A stretch of 35,784 bases of DNA, taken from contig ONJT01000025.1 in the NCBI GenBank assembly GCA_900318245.1, positions 1 through 35,784 of the forward strand, given 5' to 3'. Position 1 is the first letter of the stretch; each line of letters starts with the position of its first letter. The notes below the pieces were generated by a model. The model did not search any database and had not been told where the DNA came from. It saw only the letters and a list, made by a program, of their open reading frames with translations. The translations under genes and the position numbers were made by a program. Below are positions 7,461 to 13,635 of the stretch, one piece after another. The stretch comes from an uncultured Bacteroidales bacterium (GTDB taxonomy: Bacteria; Bacteroidota; Bacteroidia; Bacteroidales; Paludibacteraceae).

Positions 7461-7839
7461 CATAGACTTTCTTTTTGCCCATCCACTCTAGTTTCAATTC
7501 CACTACCGCACATTGCTCCAAATCACTATCTGTCTTGCGCGCACCGCTTACGACAAAGAATAAAGCATTGCGATCATCCTTGCGCACCTCGTTCGACTGA
7601 TTGATAATCATCGTTACATAATTAAATGCTTCCATTCCCAGCGAAGCCAATTCATGGCTGTGCTTGTTGGCAATATGCACAATCTCACGCTCCGATATAA
7701 TGATATCTGCAGCCGGCAATTTCTCGTTTATCCAGCTATGTAGGCGCACACGACCAATCTTGATAAATTGGCTCTCGTTATGCGCTTTCTTGCCGCTGGT
7801 AGCATTCGTGCGTTTATGTAATTGTATGTTTGCTTTCAT
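7384..7839 (-). CDS. Unknown 151-aa protein, possible BECR-fold nuclease/toxin
   Basis: This 151-aa basic protein has no signal peptide or membrane segment. Its centre reads SEREIVHIANKHSHELASLG, followed by two predicted beta strands (ALFFVVSGAR, CAVVELKLEW) and KKVYVIKSARPM. A His-rich helix followed by several strands is reminiscent of the phage-associated Barnase/EndoU/ColicinE5/RelE-like (BECR) nuclease domains. This is only a resemblance of pattern. It is a single gene with a good promoter (7893-7924) and a GGGGTGA motif 10 nt before the ATG, lying inside the leader that is duplicated at 7152. No antitoxin-like partner is visible, which argues against a simple toxin-antitoxin pair. Confidence 0.65.
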   Translation of the reverse strand: MKANIQLHKRTNATSGKKAHNESQFIKIGRVRLHSWINEKLPAADIIISEREIVHIANKHSHELASLGMEAFNYVTMIINQSNEVRKDDRNALFFVVSGARKTDSDLEQCAVVELKLEWMGKKKVYVIKSARPMNWGRLRKIELVCVKPRS

Positions 7840-7843
7840 TTGT

Positions 7844-7874
7844 TGTCACCCCATTTAACGTCTAAGGTCTGACG
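7844..7874. repeat. Direct repeat, copy 2 (leader of the 151-aa gene)
   Basis: This copy lies between the promoter at 7893-7924 and the ATG at 7839. On the minus strand it can fold weakly (GTCA and ACC with GGGT and TGAC) and carries the GGGGTGA motif that could act as ribosome-binding site. It matches 7152-7182 at 30 of 31 positions. Confidence 0.85.
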
Positions 7875-7892
7875 GCATTTTCATTTTGCGCT

Positions 7893-7924
7893 GCAAAGGT
7901 ACAACAAAAAAATGACATACGCAA
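7893..7924 (-). promoter_or_regulatory. Promoter of the 151-aa gene
   Basis: TTG at 7924-7922, 20 nt, then TACCTTTGC at 7901-7893 on the minus strand. The match to the Bacteroidetes consensus is complete, with a leader of about 45 nt. Confidence 0.75.
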
Positions 7925-7963
7925 GGACGCATGTCATTTTTAACAGAATAGCTATTATTTTCC

Positions 7964-8980
7964 TCAGAAGATGCTCTGCTGGCCGTCGGCGCTGATGGGG
8001 GTCTTGCCGAGGTGTTTGTAGGCGAGTTCGGTGGCTTCGCGGCCACGCGGGGTGCGCTTGATGAAGCCTTCCTTGATGAGGTAGGGTTCGTAGACATCTT
8101 CGATGGTGCCTGCGTCCTCGCCCATAGCGGTAGCGATGGTGTTCAGGCCGACCGGTCCGCCGCGGAACTTGTCGATGATGGTGGTAAGCAGTTTGTTATC
8201 TATCTGGTCGAGGCCGAAGGTGTCGATATTAAGTGCCTCGAGCGCATACTGCGCTATCTCGAGGTCGATGGAGCCGTCGCCCTTGACCTGCGCGAAGTCG
8301 CGCACGCGGCGCAACAGGGCATTAGCGATACGGGGCGTGCCGCGCGAACGGCGCGCTATCTCGCCTGCTGCTTTCTCATTGATCTCCACACCCAGGAGCC
8401 GTGCACTGCGCTTGACGATACCGGCGAGGATGTCGGCATCGTAGTACTCGAGATGGCAGTTGATGCCGAAACGGGCACGGAGCGGACTGGTCAAGAGACC
8501 GCTGCGCGTGGTAGCACCGATGAGGGTGAAATGGTTGAGATCAATCTGTATAGTGCGCGCCGAAGGACCTTTGTCGATCATGATGTCGATGCGGTAGTCC
8601 TCCATGGCCGAATAGAGGTACTCCTCGACAATCGGACTGAGACGATGGATCTCGTCGATGAACAGCACGTCGTTGGGTTCGAGCGAGGTGAGCAGTCCCG
8701 CGAGGTCACCGGGTTTGTCGAGCACGGGACCGGAAGTGACCTTAAAGCCCACACCGAGTTCGTTCGCGATGATATTACTGAGGGTCGTCTTACCGAGTCC
8801 CGGAGGGCCGAAGAGCAGCACATGGTCCAGGCTCTCACCACGCAGTTTGGCAGCCTCCACGAAGATCTTGAGGTTGGAGGTCACCTTGCTCTGGCCGGCA
8901 AAGTCGGCGAAGCATAACGGGCGGAGCGCATTGTCCTGCTCCTTTTCGGACATTTGTTGTCGGATATCAAATTCTGCCAT
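7964..8980 (-). CDS. ruvB: Holliday junction branch migration ATPase RuvB
   Basis: RuvB is the hexameric motor that drives branch migration with RuvA at Holliday junctions during recombination repair. The 338-aa length is typical. Walker A is GPPGLGKT at 58-65 and Walker B FIDEIH at 107-112. The sensor segment GATTRSG and the arginine-finger region (PLRARFG) follow, and the C-terminal winged-helix domain ends with [17 protein letters not shown]. The ATG overlaps the last 14 bp of the upstream GldA-like gene, so the two are cotranscribed and probably translationally coupled. ruvA and ruvC are not nearby. Confidence 0.98.
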   Translation of the reverse strand: MAEFDIRQQMSEKEQDNALRPLCFADFAGQSKVTSNLKIFVEAAKLRGESLDHVLLFGPPGLGKTTLSNIIANELGVGFKVTSGPVLDKPGDLAGLLTSLEPNDVLFIDEIHRLSPIVEEYLYSAMEDYRIDIMIDKGPSARTIQIDLNHFTLIGATTRSGLLTSPLRARFGINCHLEYYDADILAGIVKRSARLLGVEINEKAAGEIARRSRGTPRIANALLRRVRDFAQVKGDGSIDLEIAQYALEALNIDTFGLDQIDNKLLTTIIDKFRGGPVGLNTIATAMGEDAGTIEDVYEPYLIKEGFIKRTPRGREATELAYKHLGKTPISADGQQSIF

Positions 8981-9632
8981 TATTCGTCGCGTTATGGAAT
9001 AATTGTTCTAAGTCGTTTATTTCGTCTATCGGTTGGTCGGCTTTTATCTCGCCATGGTCGAGAATGACGACGCGGTCACACATGGCGCTGACCTCTTGCA
9101 TGATATGCGTGGAGAGAATGACCGTACGCTCTTTGCCCAGGTCGCGAATGAGAGACCGGATCTCGACGAGTTGGTTGGGGTCGAGGCCGGTGGTGGGTTC
9201 ATCGAGGATGAGCAGTTGGGGGTTGCCGAGGAGCGCTTGGGCGAGGCCGACACGCTGGCGGTAGCCTTTGCTTAGTTCGCGGATATGCTTATGGCGCTCC
9301 GGCGTCAAGCCGACGCGGTCGATGAGTGTCGAGACCGTTTCGCTGACAGACCGCTTCGCTGACAGACCCGCCATGAACTCGAGGTACTCGGCGACGTACA
9401 TCTCGTCGTAGAGGGGGTTGTTCTCGGGGAGGTAGCCGATGCGTTCGGGTACGGCCACGGAACCGCTGTCAGCGCGCCAGAGGCCGATGAGGATCTTCAT
9501 CAGCGTGGACTTACCGGCACCGTTGGGTCCGAGCAGTCCGAGGACTTGGCCTTCGGGAATAGACAGCGTGACGTCGCGCAGGACTTGCTGCGACCCAAAA
9601 GACTTGTTGATATGCTCAATTACTACCGACAT
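8967..9632 (-). CDS. gldA: GldA-like ABC transporter ATP-binding protein (short)
   Basis: This is an ABC ATPase of the kind paired with GldF/GldG membrane proteins in Bacteroidetes, or a related ABC-2 exporter. From the chosen ATG at 9632 it is 221 aa: Walker A GPNGAGKS at 35-42, signature LSKGYRQR at 120-127, Walker B LLILDEP at 140-146, H-loop His176. The [15 protein letters not shown] segment is characteristic of GldA. Known GldA proteins are near 300 aa, so the C-terminal extension is missing here. An upstream frame extension to 9788 is rejected because it passes through the promoter (9641-9672). An in-frame 15-bp tandem duplication lies near 9338-9368. No membrane partner gene is present. 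The start codon is only about 10 nt from the -7 element, so the mRNA may be leaderless. Confidence 0.85.
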   Translation of the reverse strand: MSVVIEHINKSFGSQQVLRDVTLSIPEGQVLGLLGPNGAGKSTLMKILIGLWRADSGSVAVPERIGYLPENNPLYDEMYVAEYLEFMAGLSAKRSVSETVSTLIDRVGLTPERHKHIRELSKGYRQRVGLAQALLGNPQLLILDEPTTGLDPNQLVEIRSLIRDLGKERTVILSTHIMQEVSAMCDRVVILDHGEIKADQPIDEINDLEQLFHNATNNGRI

Positions 9633-9640
9633 AACAGGCT

Positions 9641-9672
9641 GCAAAGGTACACAAAAAAAATGACTTATGCAA
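9641..9672 (-). promoter_or_regulatory. Promoter of gldA-ruvB
   Basis: TTG at 9672-9670, a 20-nt spacer and TACCTTTGC at 9649-9641 on the minus strand. The predicted start site falls 3-6 nt before the ATG at 9632. Confidence 0.75.
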
Positions 9673-9706
9673 AAAATTACATATTTTTTAAAAAAAATAC
9701 CAAAAT

Positions 9707-9751
9707 ATTTGGTCAATTCAAAAAAAAGCAGTACCTTTGCACCCGCTTTTG
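9707..9751 (+). promoter_or_regulatory. tRNA-type promoter module of tRNA-Lys
   Basis: TTTG at 9708-9711, 20 nt, TACCTTTG at 9732-9739. The entire 45-bp block, from ATTTGGTCA through the A-tract and GCAGTAC to CACCCGCTTTTG, is repeated almost exactly before tRNA-Asp and tRNA-Arg. Confidence 0.85.
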
Positions 9752-9793
9752 GAAAAGACGAGTCTTTGAGACTCAGTTCGTGAAACACGATCT

Positions 9794-9866
9794 GTCTCCC
9801 TAGCTCAGTTGGTAGAGCAACTGACTCTTAATCAGTGGGTCGAGGGTTCGAGCCCCTCGGGGGACA
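9794..9866 (+). tRNA. tRNA-Lys (CTT)
   Basis: All arms are visible: acceptor GTCTCCC/GGGGGAC, D stem GCTC/GAGC, anticodon stem ACTGA/TCAGT with loop CTCTTAA (anticodon CTT), and T stem GAGGG/CCCTC with loop TTCGAGC. The discriminator is A, and CCA is not encoded. The precursor leader contains a small hairpin (GAGTCT/AGACTC near 9760-9775). The gene overlaps 35 bp of the convergent nucleotidyltransferase gene. Confidence 0.97.
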
Positions 9867-10623
9867 CAAGCAGAGCTGCAAATTGCTCTGCTTTTTTTAT
9901 CTCATCTATTTTTCCGACATCCATCATCTTGTAAGCGTTCGGGATGAACGCTTTTAATGATGAGTGAATGATGGAATGATGGAATGATGGAAGTATACTC
10001 AGATAGAAATCTATCAACGAGAATTTCTCTTGAGGCATCTTCGCTAAGAGCGCCAAAACCTCCGGACTGAGAATCTGCATGCCGGAGAAGGCGAGTTTTT
10101 GGAAATTGGAGATTGAAGATTGGAGATTGGTAGGACGCACTTCGCCGGTAGCGATATTCGTCCAGCCGCATAGGCAGTCTCTCTCATCGAAGCAGAGATA
10201 GCGCTGAGTCTTTCTTTCGCTCACCACCAACTGACTAATGCCGGTACGCTCATATTCAGCGATTAGCGCACGTATGTCGATATTGCTTAATATATCTACA
10301 TTGCAAGCGAGGATTGGTGTAGGGTGTAGGGTGTAAGGTGTAAGGGCTTTCTTGAGGCCACCGCCGGTGTCGAGGAGTTGGTCGCGCTCGTCGGAGATAG
10401 TGATGTTACAGCCCCATCCGTCGTTCGCGCGAACGGTTTCGATGATCTGGTCGGGAAAATGGTGCACATTGACGATGATATCGGTGATGCCGGCTTCGCG
10501 TAGTTTCTCCACCTGCCACTGCAGCAAAGGTTTGCCGGCCAGCGGTACCAGCGCTTTCGGCATCGTGTCCGTGAGGGGTTTGAGGCGCGTGCCAAGGCCC
10601 GCACAAAAGATCATCGCTTTCAT
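9832..10623 (-). CDS. MurU-like sugar-1-phosphate nucleotidyltransferase
   Basis: This 263-aa NTP-transferase makes an NDP-sugar from a sugar-1-phosphate. The signature GLGTRLKPLTDTMPKALVPL is at residues 9-28, and the metal-binding Asp is in ACNVDIL near 108-114. Following a kinase and a RapZ domain, it resembles the AmgK-MurU pair that activates salvaged N-acetylmuramic acid to UDP-MurNAc; the substrate is inferred. Its ATG overlaps the RapZ-domain stop by 4 bp. The family normally ends shortly after a WxDVG-like motif (here MMDVG). The last 23 codons here are the antisense of the tRNA-Lys terminator and the tRNA itself (tail VSPEGLEPSTH). Three degenerate repeat tracts are embedded in frame, near 9965-9990, 10107-10132 and 10316-10348. 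Confidence 0.85.
   Translation of the reverse strand: MKAMIFCAGLGTRLKPLTDTMPKALVPLAGKPLLQWQVEKLREAGITDIIVNVHHFPDQIIETVRANDGWGCNITISDERDQLLDTGGGLKKALTPYTLHPTPILACNVDILSNIDIRALIAEYERTGISQLVVSERKTQRYLCFDERDCLCGWTNIATGEVRPTNLQSSISNFQKLAFSGMQILSPEVLALLAKMPQEKFSLIDFYLSILPSFHHSIIHSSLKAFIPNAYKMMDVGKIDEIKKAEQFAALLVSPEGLEPSTH
9869..9898 (+). terminator. Terminator of tRNA-Lys
   Basis: AGCAGAGC (9869-9876) pairs perfectly with GCTCTGCT (9885-9892), followed by a run of seven T. It also encodes, on the other strand, part of the C-terminus of the nucleotidyltransferase. Confidence 0.9.
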
Positions 10624-11021
10624 AACTCTTTCTCTATGCCGCGCTCGCGGTGAATAAGATGAATAGCAACGTTATACTTCTCTTTCAGGTGCTTTGCCAG
10701 GTGCTCGGCGCAATAGACGGAACGGTGCTGACCGCCGGTGCAACCGAAGGCCACCTGCAGGTGGGTGAAATCGCGCTCGATGAACCGCTCTACATGATGG
10801 TCGATAAGGGCATAGACGGATTTCAGGAACGTGAGTATCTCGCCGTCTTGCTCGAGGAAGTCGATGACGGGTTGGTCCAAGCCCGTGAGGGACTTGAACT
10901 GCTCGTACTTACCGGGGTTGTGGGTAGAACGGCAGTCGAACACATACCCGCCGCCATTACCGGATTCATCGACCGGGATACCGCGCTTAAACGAGAAGGA
11001 GTAGATCGTTACTGAGAGCAT
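10620..11021 (-). CDS. Stand-alone RapZ C-terminal domain protein
   Basis: This 133-aa protein corresponds to the C-terminal domain of RapZ (YvcJ family), with the hallmark GCTGGQHRS at residues 93-101 and FDCR at 28-31. In E. coli this half of RapZ binds glucosamine-6-phosphate and controls GlmS synthesis; the N-terminal P-loop kinase-like half is absent here. In many Bacteroidales I recall this domain fused behind a phosphotransferase. Here it is a separate gene overlapping the kinase by 35 bp in another frame and overlapping the nucleotidyltransferase by 4 bp. The operon setting points to amino-sugar sensing or signalling in cell-wall precursor salvage, which is inference. Confidence 0.85.
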   Translation of the reverse strand: MLSVTIYSFSFKRGIPVDESGNGGGYVFDCRSTHNPGKYEQFKSLTGLDQPVIDFLEQDGEILTFLKSVYALIDHHVERFIERDFTHLQVAFGCTGGQHRSVYCAEHLAKHLKEKYNVAIHLIHRERGIEKEL

Positions 11022-11901
11022 ATAGATAAGGATATTCGTCTTTGAGTTGCTCGAGTACCTCGCGCAGGTTTTTCAGCGCGAGCGGAATAGACTCGAGGAA
11101 ATGTGGTTTGCGCTCGAAATAACCGCGGTAACCGTACGCACCAAGGACCTGGAGGGTGCGCAAGAGGACAAAGTGCGGCAGAGCCGCACGCCAAGCGGCT
11201 TTATTGATGATAGCAGATTGAAGATTGAAGATTTTCTCCAATTCGTCCAAATAGGCGTCGATGAGTTGTTCGCGAATAGCGGGCGAGAAGTTCGCTTTGG
11301 CTTGCCAGAGGAAAGAGGCTACGTCGTACTGGGTTGGTCCACGGCGTCCGCCTTGGAAATCGATGAAGTACGGTTGGTCATCGCGTATCATCACATTCCG
11401 ACTCTGGCAATCGCGATAGAGGAATGTCTCTGCCGGTTGCGCCAAGATGACCTTCACCAAGGTATCGAAATCATCTTCCAGTTTGGGTTCGGAGAACTCG
11501 ATCTTCGTGCCCTTCAGGAAGCAGTATTTGAAATAGTTGAGGTCCCACCGTATCGCACGTTCGTCCATCGCGGGCACGGGAAAACAGACAGACCAGTCGA
11601 AGTCTTTCGCGCCCGTGACCTGTATATGCGCGAGCGCGCGTATCGTGCGTTCTAATAAGGTATAGTTATCGAGATGGTCGAAAAGGATGGTATCCCCCAA
11701 GTCCTCCTGCGTATAACTCATCTCGTCGTCGCTCACCGAATAGAGTTCGGGTACAGGCAGGCCGAGCGCATGAAAATGGCGCGCCATATAGATGAACGCA
11801 CGGTTCTCATCGCGGTTCGTTCCCTGTACGCGAATGACCGAACGACCATTGGCGTCCGTCTCGCGGGTGTAGATTCTATTGGAACCCTGTTGCTTTAGCA
11901 T
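10987..11901 (-). CDS. APH-family sugar kinase (AmgK-like)
   Basis: This is an aminoglycoside-phosphotransferase-fold kinase of 304 aa. The catalytic loop is YRDCQSRN (Asp164, Asn169) and the metal-binding motif DFQGG begins at Asp181, followed by RRGPTQYDVAS. The usual His of the HxD loop is replaced by Tyr, which I believe is common in this Bacteroidales group. Being followed by a RapZ domain and a MurU-like transferase suggests an anomeric sugar kinase, as AmgK is for MurNAc and GlcNAc. It overlaps the lipid kinase stop by 7 bp and the RapZ gene by 35 bp. A degenerate repeat near 11213-11239 encodes part of EKIFNLQSAI. Confidence 0.85.
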   Translation of the reverse strand: MLKQQGSNRIYTRETDANGRSVIRVQGTNRDENRAFIYMARHFHALGLPVPELYSVSDDEMSYTQEDLGDTILFDHLDNYTLLERTIRALAHIQVTGAKDFDWSVCFPVPAMDERAIRWDLNYFKYCFLKGTKIEFSEPKLEDDFDTLVKVILAQPAETFLYRDCQSRNVMIRDDQPYFIDFQGGRRGPTQYDVASFLWQAKANFSPAIREQLIDAYLDELEKIFNLQSAIINKAAWRAALPHFVLLRTLQVLGAYGYRGYFERKPHFLESIPLALKNLREVLEQLKDEYPYLYALSNDLLLLV

Positions 11902-12818
11902 CTAAACTGCAATGCGTTATGGAGGCAGGTGACTTTGCACGGACCGATGATATTCTCCAATATTCCGTCCGCCTCAAAGAGGATATGCTTGCGGTAGGAA
12001 ATCTCTATCTCTCGGCCTACTATCGGATAGACGAAGGGCAGTTCGGTCAGGCGACCGTTGAACAGGTTCGGTAGCGCCTTGAGGACCTGCGAGAAGGTGG
12101 GTTTCTTGATGAACATCGCGTGGAAAACGCCGTCGGTAGGATCGGCCTCGGGGTTCTGTCGGATACCGCCGCCCGAGAAAGGTCCATTACCGATATTCAT
12201 CGTGAAGAGTTGGTCATTGACCGCCTCTTTGCCGTCCACGGTCAAGACCATGTGCTGCGCCTTATGCTGAATGATGGCTCCAATCAGTCCGAACACATAA
12301 TTGACGTGGTGGGAACCAATATAGTACTTGAGCGCCTCGGCTTTCTTGCAGCAGAGCGGATCCACTCCGAATCCAACAGAGTTGATGAAATAGCGGTGGT
12401 GCTCGATGTTATTGCGCCAATAGGTGAGACAACCGATGTCGATCGGATGCCCTTCGCCCTCAAAGAAGCGGCGAAGCGATTCATTGTGATTCTTGGTCAG
12501 GTTCCAATACCGAGCCCAATCATTTCCCGTGCCGCGGGGCATGAGTCCGACTTGTACCTTCGCCTTCTGTTCCGGCGTAAGCACGGATCTCATAATGCCG
12601 TTTACGGCTTCGGAGAGCGTGCCGTCTCCGCCGAGGATGAGAATTTCGTCATATCCTTTTTCTACCAGTTCGCGCGCCAACTCCATCGCGTGCCCCGCAT
12701 ATTTGGTAACACGGTAGGCAAAAGGCAGATGCCGTTTACGCAACAAGTGCCACAAGTAGATACGTTGTGCGCGGAAGCGATTCTTTCCCGATTTCGGATT
12801 GATGATGATGCCCAGCAT
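11895..12818 (-). CDS. Diacylglycerol/lipid kinase family protein
   Basis: This 307-aa protein has the DAGK catalytic domain: NPKSGKN near residues 7-13, the nucleotide-binding GGDGTLSEAVNG near 63-74, and PRGTGNDWAR near 94-103. These proteins phosphorylate diacylglycerol, sphingoid bases or undecaprenol-type lipids at the membrane; the substrate cannot be told. It is the first gene of the overlapping operon with the kinase, RapZ domain and nucleotidyltransferase. A degenerate GGTGTA-type repeat tract (12822-12858) lies just before its start, and no clear promoter consensus is seen there, so expression may depend on read-through from rpmB-rpmG. Confidence 0.9.
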   Translation of the reverse strand: MLGIIINPKSGKNRFRAQRIYLWHLLRKRHLPFAYRVTKYAGHAMELARELVEKGYDEILILGGDGTLSEAVNGIMRSVLTPEQKAKVQVGLMPRGTGNDWARYWNLTKNHNESLRRFFEGEGHPIDIGCLTYWRNNIEHHRYFINSVGFGVDPLCCKKAEALKYYIGSHHVNYVFGLIGAIIQHKAQHMVLTVDGKEAVNDQLFTMNIGNGPFSGGGIRQNPEADPTDGVFHAMFIKKPTFSQVLKALPNLFNGRLTELPFVYPIVGREIEISYRKHILFEADGILENIIGPCKVTCLHNALQFRC

Positions 12819-12821
12819 GGA

Positions 12822-12858
12822 GTATGGTGTAAGGTGTATGGTGTAGGGTGTATGGTAT
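12822..12858. repeat. Degenerate tandem repeat, GGTGTA family
   Basis: About five copies of a 7-8 bp unit related to GGTGTAG/GGTGTAT lie between the rpmG hairpin and the lipid kinase ATG. The same unit occurs in frame in the nucleotidyltransferase gene (10316-10348). Confidence 0.7.
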
Positions 12859-12863
12859 AAACG

Positions 12864-12895
12864 ATTAGCGCACCACGAAAGAGTAGTGCGCTAAT
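12864..12895 (-). terminator. Hairpin after rpmG
   Basis: ATTAGCGCAC (12864-12873) pairs perfectly with GTGCGCTAAT (12886-12895), with partial inner pairing. It begins 12 bp beyond the rpmG stop. The T-run on the minus strand is short (CGTTTATA), so it may be a partial terminator. Confidence 0.6.
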
Positions 12896-12906
12896 TGTTA
12901 GGTTTG

Positions 12907-13206
12907 TTACTTAAAGTACTCGTTCACCTTTTCGTTCAGAACGATCTCTTCTTGGAAGATGTAAGCACCCGTTTTAGGCGACTTAACCATCTTGATGCAC
13001 TTAGAGTGCGCGCGTCCGGAGTTACCGGTTTGCAGTGTTGCGACCTTCTTCAAGTAGGGATTGTACTTCATGAGTTCCAAACGATCCGGAGTGTTCTTGC
13101 GGTTTTTGGTGGTGATGTAACGAGACATTCCGGGAACACCGCTGGCTTTCTGCTCTGTGCACTCGAGGATAACCTGAACGCGTGCTTCTTTTGATTTCTT
13201 TGCCAT
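12907..13206 (-). CDS. rpmG: Ribosomal protein bL33 fused to DUF4295 (bL38)
   Basis: Residues 1-54 are a normal bL33 ([20 protein letters not shown], then [18 protein letters not shown]). Residues 55-99 match DUF4295, a small Bacteroidetes protein that normally begins MAKKTVATLQ and contains [12 protein letters not shown]; here VATLQTG, then [12 protein letters not shown], then VNEYFK. In other Bacteroidetes the two are separate adjacent genes in the order rpmB-rpmG-DUF4295. I recall DUF4295 being identified as ribosomal protein bL38 in a Flavobacterium ribosome structure. Here the bL33 tail, its stop and the next start are gone and one open frame remains. It follows rpmB by 18 bp. No zinc-binding cysteine set is present (C- form of bL33). 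Confidence 0.95.
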   Translation of the reverse strand: MAKKSKEARVQVILECTEQKASGVPGMSRYITTKNRKNTPDRLELMKYNPYLKKVATLQTGNSGRAHSKCIKMVKSPKTGAYIFQEEIVLNEKVNEYFK

Positions 13207-13224
13207 TGTTTAAGCTCCTTTCGT

Positions 13225-13461
13225 TTAATAGAGATATCCCTTCTCCGCAGCCTGTTTCAGCGCGTTGTCGAGACCGATCTTGTTAATAGTTCTCAGACCG
13301 GCTGCACTCACGTTCAGCTCGATCCATACATCTTGTTCTACCCAGTAGAACTTGCGGCGGAAGAGGTTCACATCGAAGCTGCGCTTGGTATGGCGCTTCG
13401 AGTGCGAGACATTGCAGCCGACCATGGCTTTCTTGCCTGTAATTTGACAAATCTTTGACAT
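13225..13461 (-). CDS. rpmB: 50S ribosomal protein bL28
   Basis: This 78-aa protein begins [20 protein letters not shown] and contains [15 protein letters not shown], typical of bL28 in Bacteroidetes. It is the first gene of the rpmB-rpmG unit, transcribed from 13528-13560 with a leader of about 60 nt. Confidence 0.97.
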   Translation of the reverse strand: MSKICQITGKKAMVGCNVSHSKRHTKRSFDVNLFRRKFYWVEQDVWIELNVSAAGLRTINKIGLDNALKQAAEKGYLY

Positions 13462-13527
13462 TGTAGTATATATTTTATATTTTCGTTCAAATCAAGGGAC
13501 TTTTCGCATAATTACACGAAAAATCGC

Positions 13528-13560
13528 GCAAAGGTACTGCTTTTTTTTGAGATACACAAA
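13528..13560 (-). promoter_or_regulatory. Promoter of rpmB-rpmG
   Basis: TTTG at 13560-13557, 20 nt, TACCTTTGC at 13536-13528 on the minus strand. The core TCA8GCAGTACCTTTGC (A8 is eight A) is the same as in the tRNA promoters. Confidence 0.8.
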
Positions 13561-13586
13561 TTTTTTTGTAAAAAAATGCGATTTTT

Positions 13587-13618
13587 TTTGGTATTTAAAA
13601 AAAATGTGCTATCTTTGC
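13587..13618 (+). promoter_or_regulatory. Promoter of the SulP gene
   Basis: TTTG at 13587-13590, 19 nt, TATCTTTGC at 13610-13618. The ATG at 13636 lies 18 nt beyond, so the leader is short. Confidence 0.75.
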
Positions 13619-13635
13619 GCCAAATTAAAGTTTGT

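Noticed and set aside
8012-8917. 301-codon open frame on the plus strand
   Set aside because: It is the antisense of ruvB; the composition mirrors the ruvB codons and there is no promoter or homology pattern.
9633-9788. Longer N-terminus for the GldA-like protein
   Set aside because: The extension runs through the -33/-7 promoter and is not typical of the family, which starts near [13 protein letters not shown].
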